Positions 12,530 to 25,700 of a stretch of DNA of 64,000 nucleotides are shown piece after piece. Each line of letters opens with the position of its first letter. Within the stretch, counting starts at the first letter, position 1. Both the position numbers and the translations under genes were made by a program. Below the pieces are notes generated by a model. It searched no databases. It was not told where the DNA came from and saw nothing but the letters and a program-made list of their open reading frames with translations. This stretch comes from Azolla caroliniana (Eukaryota; Polypodiophyta): assembly GCA_043228905.1 (NCBI GenBank), contig JBHGNT010000018.1:1302001-1366000 (forward strand). The letters run 5' to 3'.

Positions 12530-14104
12530 AAAGACTCAGATGTTTCATAGTTCAACCCCCATTTATTGTTATACCAAATTCAAAACTTAATCATGTAGTC
12601 TAGTAGTCCAATGCGAGGTAGCACAAATTTTATGAAAATTTTCTCTTCTTTTTAACAATGTTTTGATTTTAAGTGGCTTATGGAATTGTTGTGGACTAAC
12701 GATAATTATCTCATTTCAAATAGAGTGACCAGTTTCCCATGTTGCCAACTTTTGTTGTTAAAGGATATAGAGTGCTTTATAATAACGATGTAGTGTGGCC
12801 ATCTCTATTCATCTAAGATCATCTATCTTCAAATTCGTGCTTCATGTAGATTGTGCATGTGGATTGAGCTCTCTTGGGTTTTCCATAACTACTGTATGTG
12901 TGTACATTGTAAATTTTCTAGATGAGAACATTGTGTGCTTGTGTTTAAGACTTTGATCCAAGCTCTTGATCATTAACATCCACTTCCAAGGTGCACTTAC
13001 ACATGTGTATATTAATTTAGATATAAATGAAGAACTGTTGGATTGCATTTAGCTACATGGTCTATTGAGCGAGGCTTTCCATATTTTGCTATTTCCTTGC
13101 AATAAGTTTGCTGACATTTTGCTTTAGTGATCTCATGGGATGCTCTAAATATGAAATAAGCTCGAGGGAGGTAACAAATTTCCATGGTGAAACCCATACA
13201 TAAGTAAATGAGACTATGGTGTTCCATGGATCTGGGTGATGGAACCCCACCAATCACCCATGGATGTAAGTCACCACCCAAGGAAATGATACTATGGTGT
13301 TCCATGGTGTTGGCTCATGGCCTGCCATCAAATGTGTGGATGTATAACAAAAATTTGTGACTTGAATGCACATTAATGCCTGAGTAATCACTAAACAACT
13401 TATTGTTTTTTTCATGAATGGTGAGATAATGTTTGCAATGCAGCATGTTCAAAGTTGTTCACCTTAGCAAATAACTAGTATTTCCATGACATGAGAGTAT
13501 GGAAATCCTTTGATCTCTTGTCAAAAAGCTTGAATGCATGATGGTGATGATCCACAAAAATAAGGCAATGGTAGCACCTTGCATTTAAAAGTATTTTGTG
13601 TTTAAAGTATCTCTCAATGCTAATGTAACAATTCTTGGGTGGTCTGTAACTTCTATGACAATTCTTTGGTGTTCCATGCCAACAACAATAGAGCCTTGTA
13701 CCTAATTATGGGGTTGCCACTTGTATAAAATGTTGATGACATTTGTTCTTCATAGAAGGTTGGATCAAAAGCAAGTTATTATATGTTGTGTATTAGTGTT
13801 AACGTAATATTATAAACTTGAAAACAAACTAGAGGACTGATCCCCTTTAACTTGATTGATGTGCACTCTAAGTGAGGATTATAGGGATATTGACAAGACA
13901 CATGCAACCGTAGAATGTTGTTGTCTATGCGAACATGTCGGTCTTATTTCATTTATTGTTTTGTAGATTGTGTGAAGCAAATAGAGGTCTTATTTCATTT
14001 ATTGTTTTGTAGATTGTGCAAAGCAAATAGAAGTCGGTGACATAATATGCCAACAATTACAAAGTGTTATGAACAAAAATGTACACAATTCCAATGGCAA
14101 AAAG

Positions 14105-14710
14105 CTTATAAACTCCTAGGGAAACTAGAGGAACCATTCATCGTAGGAGGATTTGATGTAATCTCTAAGCTGGAAGGGGTATAGTTGTTCATTCACAAAT
14201 CTAGACGTGACATAGGCAATGGAAGCACATGTCCCTCAATGAGAATGTGTTGGACTCATCACCTTCTCAAACTCATCATGTATGCCATGGTCATCAAATT
14301 GCAACATGTAAGGGTCAACTAAATCCATGAGATTGTCACTCATATGAAGGGTCCACACCAAACCCAGCAAGTGCATCTCTTTTGGACAGAGGTTGAAATC
14401 AAGGACACGCCTACTGCATGGAATCTTGAGGGCGAGGATCCTGAAATTGTACACGTTGGCTTTTTTCATGGCTTGCCCTGTGTACACTAGCTCAGGTGCC
14501 AAGTATCCCATCGTGCCCGCGACTGTCGTTGTTGCCCCCAGTTTGTCACGTGACACTAGCCTCGCCATACCAAAGTCCACGAGGATTGGTTCCCATTCTT
14601 TATTCAACAATACATTGGTTGCCTTCACATCTCTATGGATTATACACCCCCCTGAGACCTTCATGTAGATACTCCAACACGGTTGCCACACTCACCAATA
14701 TCTTCCATCT
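14105..14710 (-). pseudogene. Lectin receptor kinase D, kinase C-lobe part
   Basis: 3' part of kinase D. It shows IIHRDVKATNVLL, DFGMARL and LAPELVYTG in the same order as kinase B. It stops abruptly at CATCT (14706-14710), where Copia-1 begins; the gene resumes at 37612 after 22.9 kb. A small deletion after the EFEKVM stretch puts the C-terminus out of frame. The extreme 3' end is set by similarity to pseudogene A and is approximate. Confidence 0.85.
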
Positions 14711-14937
14711 TGTTAGAACATTATTAATGTAAGCAATATATATTATGATATTAGAAAATACTTTACCATGAATAAAGAACCATGAAGGTTCACATGCAAC
14801 TATTTTACTTCAAGAATCGTGAAGGTTCATGTATGTAACTGTTTTCCCAAGATTGTACCTACATATATACCATCAATAAGAATAATTATGTTAGGGCATT
14901 TTTATACATAGAAGCTTTGTTATCTGAAATACTTACA
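14711..14937 (+). repeat. Copia-1 5' LTR
   Basis: 227-bp LTR with TG...CA ends; most of it is matched by 37431-37611. Confidence 0.92.
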
Positions 14938-15018
14938 TCGTATCAAAGCCAAAACAATCCTAGATATCCATTTTCTCTCTAAGCATTCTCTACAGGTTGA
15001 TCCGTATGGTCTACAGAA

Positions 15019-18000
15019 ATGGCTTTGAGTGAAGGAACATCAACGGCCTCAACAACAACATCAACAACACCTACCACAAGAAAGTATTTAATCGAAAAAT
15101 TAAACAATAACAACTATAGGATGTGGAAATTAAAGATGGAACTCATCCTAAAACGAATGGATATGTTTAGAATAATCAAAGGTAAGATCGAACAACCAAC
15201 CATAGAACTTGAAACAACAGAATGGAAGATGAAAGATCTGGATGCAGGGACTGAAATCATCATGCATCTAACAGATAGACAAGTCGATCTTGTCAAACAC
15301 CTTGAGTCATCTAAAGAAATGTGGGATCTTCTTAAAGATCACCACGAACCATTAGATCGAACCACAAAAGTCCTTTCATTTTGTTACCTCGTCACTTTGG
15401 AAATGAAAGAAGATGACTCACTTGACACCTTCATTAGCAAATATCAATCTGCATATGATACAACAATTTCAGCGAACAACAAAATTGATGAAGAAATGAA
15501 GGTAGACATCATGTTTGGAGCCTAACCAACGTCATGGGACCCATTTATAGTGATCCATGGGGCTGATCCAACACTTTCTCTACAAAATCTGATCTTGAAG
15601 ATGAAGCAGGAAGACCTTCGAAGGAGAAAGCTTCAAAATGTCTCAAACAAACCACACATGGCAATGTTTGTTATGATGAAGTATTAGAGAGGTAATTTTA
15701 ATAGAAACAAATTCCAAAACAATAATAAGTACACAAAGAACATACCAATTATAGATGATGGAAATAAGATCCAGAATAAAAAATCGTTCCAGAATAAAAA
15801 ATTAGGTGCCCTTAGTATTTCCTCTCAAATCATTTGTCGGTATTGTGGTAACACGGGTCACATGGAAAGAGACTGCAGAAAGAAGCAATACGATTACAGG
15901 AATAAGAGTAAAAGAAATTCACCACATGTTCACACAACCTTAGTACAAAACCAACAAGAAGATACTCACCCTTTTATCCAAGCATTTGTGGCAACCAATC
16001 AGAACTTCAACATAGAAAATTTATGGTTGTTTGATACAGGTGCAATCCATCATCTTACCCATAGTAGTAGAAACCTTCTTCATGATTACATCCAACTTCC
16101 TACACCTTTGGAAGTTCGATTTGGTGACAATGCAATCAAGTTGGCTTTAGGAAAGGGAACAGTTCATCTATCAATAGACAACAAGCAAACAATTAGTATA
16201 TCCAATGTATACTATGTTCCAGGCTTGGCGAAGAACTTGCTGTTTGTAAGTGAAGCCACGACAAATGGTGCAATAATTGAATTTCATCACAACTGTGCAA
16301 TTATCAAATATATCTTACCATCAAGTCTGACAAGTTGTAAAGATAGTGTCTCCCAAACATGGAAGACTTTACCCCCTTCAAGCTATGGACAAAACACCAA
16401 TTGAAGCACACATTGCCTCAAGAAACTCTCAAGTTGATCATACTTTACTATGGCACTATCGGCTCGAACACTTACATCCAAGAGTCATGAAGACATGTCA
16501 AATTCATAAGCTTGGAGAGGGTATGCCAAAACCATTTACATATCTTTCACTTTGTGAAGGATGTATTTATGGGAAACAAACGAGACAAAAGTTTCCCCTC
16601 AGCAAACGCAGATATGAAAGAAAGTTGTAGTTAGTACATTCGGACTTGTGTGGTCCATTCCAAAAGAAATCTATTTCTAGTAATCACTATTTCATTTCAT
16701 TCATTGATGAATTCAGTAGATTTACCATGCTTTATTTTGTAAAGAAAAAGTCTGAAGCTTTCCAAGCCTTTACCTATTATAAATCCATGGCTGAAAACCA
16801 ATGTCAAAGTAAAATCAACAACGTTAGGTCAGATAATGGTGGAGAATATGTTTCACATGAATGGTAGAATTTCTGCAATGTACATGGCATCAGGCATGAG
16901 TTCAATTTACCACACAAGCCACAATAGAATGGAGTGGCAGAAAGAAAGAATAGAACACCACTAGATGCAAGTAGAAGCATGTTGCAAGTGGCAGGACTTG
17001 AACATTGGTTTTGGCAAGAGGCAATAGCTACATCATGCTATTTACAAAACAAATCACCACACAAAGTGATAGGTCTCCACATGCCATACATGGTTTGGTT
17101 TGGACATAAAGCAAAATTTTAAAATTTAAGAGTGTTCGGTTCGATTTCATATAGTCACATACCACAAGAGAAAAGGAAGAAGTTGGATCTACATGCGAAG
17201 AAATGTATCATGGTAGGATATGGTGAGACTGCAAGTATGAAAGGATACAAACTATTTGATCCTAACAATCAAAATTTTATATTTAGTAGGTCTGTGACAT
17301 TTGATGAAGATGCTCAATTCTACAATGGTGAACTATCACATGAAAAAATGGAAATGCAAGACATACAGAATCAATTGCATGTGAACAATGGAAATGGCTT
17401 GAGAAAAGAAAGAAGACATGTTGAAGAACCTCTGAGAATGGAGGAGAACACAAACCTTGAAATGACATTAGTAGATTGGCAACAACCAGTAGTTTCAACA
17501 GCGACAACGACAGTTCCGGTGGCAACAACAAAAGTTCCTACGACAACATCAACAATTCCAAAGGTGCTTCCGTTAGGACAAACTACAACAACAGTTCCCG
17601 TATTAGGCACTACAATTCCAACGATGGATTGTGCATCTGCATTGACACGCATCTCAGCTGTAAACAATAAGGACACAACAATCAGAAATGATGGTGAAGC
17701 AATATCCCATTACTGAACTTATGAAACAATTGATTCTACAACAAATCTTGAAAACTCAAGAAAATCTTGGCATTCTCCCTCTGATTCAAAGTTAGGGTTC
17801 CATTTTAATATAGATTCAAAGTTGGCATCCTAAAGATGTTTCCTCAGTTTCCTCCCATTTGGAGATAAATCTTGATCTTGGATCGCTTGATGATGAAGAT
17901 GCTTACCCTCATCTTCCCACAAGGAGATCTAAGTTCAGAAGCTTCAAAGAAATTATGGAGATCACCGAACCATTAGAAAAATTAATGGTAGACCTTTCTC

Positions 18001-19128
18001 CCGAAGTGGATTTTGCACAAGATGATTTAGAAATTCTTGATGACGATGATTTTTCCCTTAGTGCTGAAGAAGCCATTCATGCACCGAATAGTGTCAAGTG
18101 GAAAGAAGCAATGCAACTTGAGATTGATGCTTTGCTAAAGAATGACACTTGGGAACTTGTTAAACCTCCAGGAAACTGAAATATCATCTCAAATAAATGG
18201 GTTTTGACCAAGAAATAGATTCACAAGGAGTTCTACTTCGACACAAGCCACAACTTGTTGCTCGAGGGTTTTCACAAGTTCCAGGCCTTGATTTCACAAT
18301 CATTTTTGCCCCAATTCTTGAAGCAGTTCCGCTAAGGTTTATGTTTGCTATAAGTGTTGGCTTAAACCTAGAATTACACCATCACGATGTAGAAACGGTT
18401 TTCTTCATGGCGACTTGGATGAGGAAATCTATATGGAGCAACCTCCCTTCTTTGTAGATCCAAAGAATGCTCATTATGTGTGCAAACTCAATAAATCCTT
18501 ATACGGTCTCAAACAATCACCTAGAATGTGGCATTTGAAGCTACATACTTACCTTGAATCTATTGGATTCAAATGTCTTCAAGCAGAACCAAATTTATAC
18601 ATCCGAAAGGAAGGTAAAACATTTATACTTCTTGGTGTATATGTTGATGACCTCCCTATTGCTTCAAATTCAATTAGTGCTATGAGGAGGACCATCTCCC
18701 AACTAAAAATGAAGTTTCCAATCAAAGACCTAGGACCAATGGAGTTTTCCCTTGGTATCAAAGTGACTTGAAATCGAATGGAAGGTAAGTCTCTCACTCT
18801 TTCACAAAAAAAGTTGTTGGAAGATATATTAAAGAAATTTGACATGGCTCATTGCAAAACTATTCAAACACCAATGACAGTACCATGCAAACTATCTTCT
18901 AATGATAGCCCACAAACTATAATGGACGAGAAAAGCATGACATCACTTCCATATCGCCAAAATTTAGGAAGTGTCAGGTATTTGGTAAGTTGTACATGAC
19001 TAGATTTATCTTTTTGTGCTGGTTTTCTATCTAGGTTTATGAAAAATCTTGGAATAGCACATTGGCAAGCCCTAAAGCGGGTTCTTCGCTACCTATAACA
19101 TACCAAAGACATGGTACTTACTTACCGT
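15019..19128 (+). pseudogene. Copia-1 gag-pol, 5' part (degenerate)
   Basis: Polyprotein of Copia-1 in copia order. Gag starts at 15019 (stop at 15523). A CCHC zinc knuckle, CRYCGNTGHMERDC, lies near 15840. The protease is near 16030 (LFDTGAIHH, with T where Ser is common). The pre-integrase HHCC region is near 16450-16600 and the integrase core follows (FIDEFSRF, VRSDNGGEY, GVAERKNRT). RT at 18100-18750 has KSLYGLKQSPRMW and the catalytic YVDD near 18640. Stops and frameshifts occur in gag, integrase (16866, 16925, 17120), before RT (18177) and inside RT (~18410). The RNase H part is cut at 19128 by Gypsy-1 and resumes at 32319. Confidence 0.9.
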
Positions 19129-20259
19129 TGTCGTGGTGTGGCTCGCCTAGAAGCGTAGCGTTGCGCACACAAAGGATAACGTGAAAGTGAAGAAGGAATC
19201 ACTGGGATTATGGATGGAAGAGACGAAAGAGTAGAGATGGAGTGAATAGAGATCAATAAGATATGACAAAATAGGATTTTTAAGGAATATAAGATAAGAC
19301 AAGATAAGATATAAAATAATATATGAGAAAGTGTATGAAATTTATAATCATTTTCATGAAAGAGTTACAAAATGATTCTATACTTCGTTGAACCTCCGAA
19401 CTTTGTCTTGCAAGGTAATCGCTCTTCTCTTTCTTGATCGTAGACCACTACAATTTTCACTTCAATATTTTGATGACGATAAGGCTCGAACTGCCTCCCT
19501 CTTGTTGAGAGTTGACCACCACGACCGCCAAGCTGGAGCTCCACCTTTATGTTAAACTTCTTCCCTTCTTTATCTATTTTTATGGAATCTCTTATGTAAT
19601 ACATAATTTGATTGATATCTCATACATATCTCCCTTTGATCTTCTCTTTCACCCTTTAAATAGGTGCCCCCATGCATATGATGCATTGGAGGGTACAAGA
19701 CATGCATGTGATGCATGATCGCCATTTGGCGTTCATGCATTACATGTGATGCATGATAAACATCTCGCTCATTTGAGCTTTTATGTATGAAACAATATAT
19801 GCAATAACAATAAACATAAAAATATAATTTTAAAGATAAAGGACCTAGCCTAATGGTAGGTGTGTTGACTTTGGTGTATGAGGTTGTGGGCTTGAGTCTC
19901 AAAATACTATTGAATACAACATACAACTTTACTTTTATATCATGAAGCAAATCCTTTATGTAATATAAAGTATATATAAAGTATGCTTTATTTTATGTAT
20001 ATTACTCGTATAGAGTAAATGGTAAGATTTGAGAGTCATAGGGTGGGGTTATTGGTTCAAGTCCTCTCTTGTTCATGTAATATAATATATCTATCTATCT
20101 ATCTATATATTATTTGCCTCTACATATAATATATAATATTATCATAGTGTGTTGTTAATATTATCTTTATATATAAAACATTATCAAGATTTATTTTATT
20201 TTAATTACGTATTTATCTTATTGTAGACTTTTAATGTGAAGCTTTCGTACTTCACGACA
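19129..20259 (-). repeat. Gypsy-1 3' LTR
   Basis: 1131 bp with 7-bp inverted ends TGTCGTG/CACGACA. It contains two tRNA-like A-box/B-box modules (see separate entry) and one copy of the unit that is amplified in the other LTR. Confidence 0.9.
19846..20064 (+). other. Two tRNA-like A/B-box modules in the Gypsy-1 LTR
   Basis: Module 1 has TAGCCTAATGGTAGG (19846-19860, A-box-like) and GGGCTTGAGTCTC (19888-19900, weak B-box). Module 2 has TAGAGTAAATGGTAAG (20011-20026) and GGTTCAAGTCC (20054-20064, a full B-box match). I see no acceptor-stem pairing that would make a functional tRNA. They may be SINE- or tRNA-derived promoter pieces. Confidence 0.5.
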
Positions 20260-20317
20260 TCCACCCCCTCTAGACCTGCACATCCTCTGGCATGTGCCAC
20301 TATCTTTCATCTTCATG

Positions 20318-22126
20318 TTAATCTATTGGAGGAGGTTCAAGCTCAAACCTTTTCTTAACTACTTTTATCCTCTTTCCAGCTACCACGTTTAGGATTAGTG
20401 TCCCATTCAATTCACTAAGCTTATAAGTAAAGTTATCATATAGTTTTCTTACTATATAAGGCCTAAACCATCTTTCAGCGAACTTGCGGACGGTGCTATG
20501 TTGATTATCTAAACTACTATCATAGACAAGCACCCAATCCCCTTCTTCTATCTTCTCATGTCGAATTCTGTGAGTTTTATCAAAACGAATTTTATTCTTC
20601 AATCGAGCCTCCTTCAATCGTTGTGCTGCTAATTCGACATCTTCAGGCCGACGCTCTAATTTTTGAATTCACAAAGCCAACAATTCTTCTCTGCTCAACT
20701 CTTCTCTCCATGGAATAGATGTACATGACATAATTGATCCTTCTATTGGCATGATGGGTTTTTGGCCAAGTATCAATTCAACTGGCATATATCCTGTTAC
20801 CGAACTATGTGTTGTTCCATTTGCCCATAGTGCATAAGGTAGCATGCGTGGCCAATCTCTTATTTTACCTTTATAGCTTTTCATGATCACCTTAACTATT
20901 GGGCTATGTCCTCTTTCAATCTTTCCATTGGCTTCTGGATTATACGCAATTGTAAGTGACTCGAAGAGGATTTTCGGTTGGCCTTTTTGGGCGCCTCCAT
21001 ACATGCCCTTCATGTAAAAAAAACTTGAATGCCCTTCGTCGAAATTCATTTAATTGTTTCTTTGACCATGATGGGTTGGCTTCTTGAGTCTTTAAAAAGT
21101 TTCCTATTTCTAACCATTGACCTTCATATTCGGTGTCTTTGAACATTATGATTACATTAAACTCGTCATGAGGCTTACTAGATACTTGATGAGCAACTTG
21201 ATGGCTTGTAGTTGCCCAATTCTTATCTTCAGCTTGCATCACCCTTTCATTTATGAACCTTGCTCTTGACAGCATATCTGCGACTGGTTTCTCTTTGCCC
21301 TTTATATGCCGTAATTCTGGGTTCATGGTTCTAATGTATGCAATCCACCGAAGCATTGCAATATCTGGTGTGGTGCAACTTGCTATAATTCCGATGAGTG
21401 GCAGACAATCTGTTTCAACCACTACATCTGCTCCGATCAAGTAATCTCTATCTGTTTTTAATGCAGTAAGTAAACCCCACAATTCTCGTTTAACTTGTGC
21501 ATAGTTTCTTTGTCTTTCATTTAATATCTTTGCTCCAAATTTGATAGCATATCGATGTTGGTCTTCATCTTCTTGGTTGATAACCCAACCGATCCCGATT
21601 GGGCTAGTATCAACTGTTACTATAATTGGTCTTTCACCTTTGTAGTTTGGTTGACGAAGAATTGGTGCTTTCAATAATGCTTCTTTCAACTGTTGAACAA
21701 CTTGTGTATGTTCATCAATCCATATAAACTTCTTCCCTTTTCTTAAAAGTTGATAGAGAGGATCTGAGACATGTGCAAAGTGTGGTAACCAAATATGATA
21801 AAACACACATGCACCCAAAAATCTTCTCACCTCTGTTACCGAGTCGCAAACTTCCTTCATATTTTGTATTGCATTAATTTTGATCGGTGACAGCTTCCTC
21901 CCATACCAGCCACACATATGACCAACTATTAAAACTTCGTTTTGCCCAAAGCTAGACTTTGTTCATGATAGTGTCAAATGTACCTGCTCAAGCTTATTTA
22001 AAATACTTTCACAATCATTAATGTGATCCATCACAAACTTTCTGCAACCATTTCCAACCATAGTCTCATCTTTCTCTCTTTCTAAGCATCCCTTAATAGG
22101 AATATCATCTAAAAATGGCATAGTTA
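20318..22126 (-). pseudogene. Gypsy-1 pol, 3' part (RT end, RNase H, integrase remnant)
   Basis: Continuation of Gypsy-1 pol beyond the Copia-2 insertion. It begins with the RT active-site stretch PFLDDIPIKG near 22100. RT thumb and RNase H follow (IIVTVDTSPIGIGW, LWGLLTALKTDRDYL) to about 21250. The integrase catalytic core is largely missing: sequence passes from the HEGHVWRRPK region near 20980 to YNPEANGKIERGHSP, so the first two core acidic residues are absent. The C-terminal integrase part ends at 20318. A stop lies near 21955. It is not functional. Confidence 0.85.
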
Positions 22127-22754
22127 CCTTTTGTTAAACACAGTGCTCGGCCACAACCGAGGAATAGGATCAACTCTCAGAAAACAGGAAATACAAAATG
22201 CACGAAGACAATAGAGAGACGAGTACACAGGATGTTTTGCGTGGAAAACCCTAAATGGAAAAAACCACGGGAGTCCTCAAACTCCAAATGTCACTATAAA
22301 CAGAGATGTACAATGGTGAAGCTACAAGGCAACAACCTTGAGCTCACTGTCTTCGCCACAGGCGGCGGTAATACACAGAGGCAACGACCTCTACGTCTCT
22401 CTCTCTCTCACTCTCTCTCTCGGCTGCTCTCACTTCGCTCCCTCTAAGTGAAAACAGAAAAATGAGCAACAACATTAAACTGTTTGCCCTAAGTCATATT
22501 TATACACATATGACTTTCGGGCTATTTACAAATATAGCCTCAAGGGCCCTTGGCAAACATATTCACAAATATGTCCCCGCATCCGGCTCCGTAGCCGGGG
22601 TCTTCAGCATCCGGCTCCGTAGCCGGGATCTTCATCATCCGGATCCGTAGCCGGGTACTCTTCATCATCCGGTTCCGTAACCGCAACCGGGCTTGCCGTC
22701 ATTCATCTCCGGACATCCCATCTGGAGGGACCGAAATCCCAACAAACTCCCCCT

Positions 22755-25700
22755 TCACTTCGGCATGGGATGTCTCTCCAATCCGATCCTCTTCCGGCAT
22801 GCTTCCAGCTTGTCGGGTGTGAGCACCTTGGTCAGCATATCCGACCCGTTCTCGTCCGTGTGGATCTTCGTCAGTGCGAACTCCTTGTCTTCTATCCTTT
22901 CCCGGATCTAGTGGTATCTACGCTGGATGTGTTTCGTCCGGGAATGGTAGGCCGCGTTCTTCGCAAGGTGGATGGCACTCTGACTATCGCAGTAGAGTCG
23001 GTACTCCTCCTGCCGGATACCGAGCTCTCTAATGAAGTCCTTCATCCATATTATTTCCTTGCCGGCTTCAACAGCCGCCATGTACTCCGCCTCCGTGGTT
23101 GACAACGCAACCGTCTTCTGCAGCCTCGACTGCCACGAAACGGCTCCCCCTGCATATGTCATTACATACCCTGATGTAGACATGCTGGTATCCGCATCAG
23201 CCGACATGTCCGAATCGGTAAATCCATCGAGTTCGGGCTTACCGGAGCCGAATCGGAGGCACATGTTCGAAGTGCCCTTTAAGTATCGGAGTATCCATTT
23301 GACTGCGTTCCAGTGCTCCTTGCCGGGATTACTCATATACCGGCTCACCACTCCGACTGCGTATCCAATGTCCGGTCGGGTACACACCATTGCGTACATC
23401 AAGCTCCCGACGGCAGAGGCATATGGTATCTTCATCATATCCTCCTTTTCATCTTTTGTCTTGGGACTTTGCTTGCCGGATAACTTGCAGTTTGCCGGGA
23501 GGGTCGACCCGACCGGTCTTGCTTCCGACATGTTGAACCGGTGAAGCACCTTTGTCACGTACTTCTCCTATGACAGCCACAACTGCTTCTTCTTCCGGTC
23601 CCGGATGATGTGCATCCCTAGTATTTGCCTCGTCGGACCCAGGTCCTTCATTGAGAAAGTTCGGTGAAGCGCTTTCTTCAGCATCCGTATCTTGGCCTGG
23701 TCCCGTCCGACGATCAACATGTCGTCCACGTACAGGAGGAGTATTAGAAAGTCTCCTCCTTCGAACTTCTTCACAAACACGTAGTGATCGGACTGCGTTT
23801 TGTGGTACCCTTCGTCGGTCATGAAAGAGTCAAACTTCTGGTACCATTGCCGGGGAGCCTGCTTCAGTCCGTAAAGGCTCTTCTTCAACCGGCACACCAG
23901 GTGCTCCTTCCCTTTCTTCTCGAATCCTTTTGGTTGCTGCATGTAGATCTCTTCTTCGAGGTCACCGTGAAGGAATGCCGTCTTCACGTCCATCTGTTCT
24001 ACCTCGAGGTCCATGCTTGCGGCTATGCTCAGCACCGTCCGGATGGAGGTCATCTTCACTACCGGGGCAAATATCTCGTCGAAGTCGACGCCCTTCTTCT
24101 GCTGGAACCCCTTCACCACGATCCTGGCTTTGTATCTCGGGGGGTTTCCGGCATCTCTTGGTTTCAGCTTGAACACCCACTTGTTTCGAAGTGCCCGCTT
24201 TCCTTTCGGCAACTCCACAAGTTCATATGTGTGGTTCTCATGCAGGGAATCCATCTCCTCCTGCATGGCACTTAACCACCTGCGGCTATGTGTGTCAAGC
24301 TTTGCTTCTTCAAAACTCTCCGGCTCCCCCTCGTCGGTTAGCAGCACGTGCTCTGGTTCCGGAAATCTCCGGGGGGCCCTTCTCTCTCTTAGAGGATATC
24401 TCCGCTCCGGAACTTCGGTAACCGGCTCCTCCGTTTCCTCTTCATCCGAATCCATTTCGGGATCGGGGCCGGTTCCGGTATCAGTTTCATCTTCCTCGGC
24501 CGGTTCTGTTTCTTCACCGTCTTCGGCCGGATCCTCGAGTGCTAACCGGTCCCTTGCCGGTCGGGACTGCACCTCGTAGGGTTGATTCTCACCGGTCGAC
24601 TTGGAGCTCTTCATCTTCTTCTCCGACTCCCAGTCGGCGAGTGTCTTGTCCTCCATGAAGATGATATCACGACTCCGGAATATCTTTTCGTCGACCGGGT
24701 CCCATACTCGGTAGCCGAACTCGTCATCGCCGTAACCGAGGAATATGCATGGCCGGGTCTTTGGATCTAGCTTTCCTCTCCGGTCCTTTGCCACATGCAC
24801 AAATGCGAGACACCCGAACACGTTCAGATGCCGGTAGGATACTTCCCTGCCGGTCCACACTTTCTGCGGCGTGTCTCCGTCCAAAGGTACTGAGGGTGAT
24901 CTGTTTATCACGTATGTCGCCGTCGACATTGCCTCAGCCCAAAATCCCTTGGGTAATTTCGCATGCGCCAGCATACTCCGGACCCTCTCCATTATGGTCC
25001 GGTTCATCCTCTCGGCCAGCCCGTTCAGTTCCGGCGACTTCGGCACAGTAAACTCGAGCCGGATTCCCTTCGAGCGACAGTACTCTTCGAACTGCCCCCG
25101 GTATTCCCCTCCGTTATCCGCTTGTATCGCTTTCAGCTTCTTGCCGGATTCTCTTTCCACTCTCGCGTGGAGTTCTTTGAAGACGGACAATACTTGGTCC
25201 TTTGTCTTCAACGGTGCCGTCCACAGCTTCCGGCTATGGTCATCTATGAATGTTACGAAGTACTGGGCTCCGCCATGTGACTTCGTTTCTACCTGACACA
25301 CATCAGTGTGTACCAACTCCAATGGTACACTACGTCTCATCGGTGGTCTTGAGCGGAAGGAGGTCCGGTTTTGCTTACCGGCCAGACAGTCGGTACACTT
25401 CCCCAGTTGTACGTGCTTTACCGGTATCAGGTTGTCTTCGGCAAGCCTCTTCATCCCCTTCTCGCTCATGTGGCACAGTCTCTTGTGCCACAGCTCACCG
25501 GTAGTGTCAGCTGCCACGTTCAGCTCCTCCGGACATAGCCGGGAATTCATCAGGTACAGTGTGTTGACCTTCCGGGCCCGAGCCACTATCAGGCTCCCTT
25601 TGCTGAACTTCATGACACCGTTCCGGATGCTACCCGTGTAGCCTTCATCGTCTAGCCTCCCGGCCGAAATCAGATTCAATCGAACCTCCGGAACGTGTCG

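Noticed and set aside
20011-20064. True tRNA gene
   Set aside because: Only A- and B-box-like motifs; no acceptor or anticodon stem pairing found, and the sequence is an internal part of LTRs.
24013-24579. Long plus-strand reading frames across the Copia-2 coding region
   Set aside because: GC-rich antisense shadows of the Copia-2 polyprotein with no recognisable domains.
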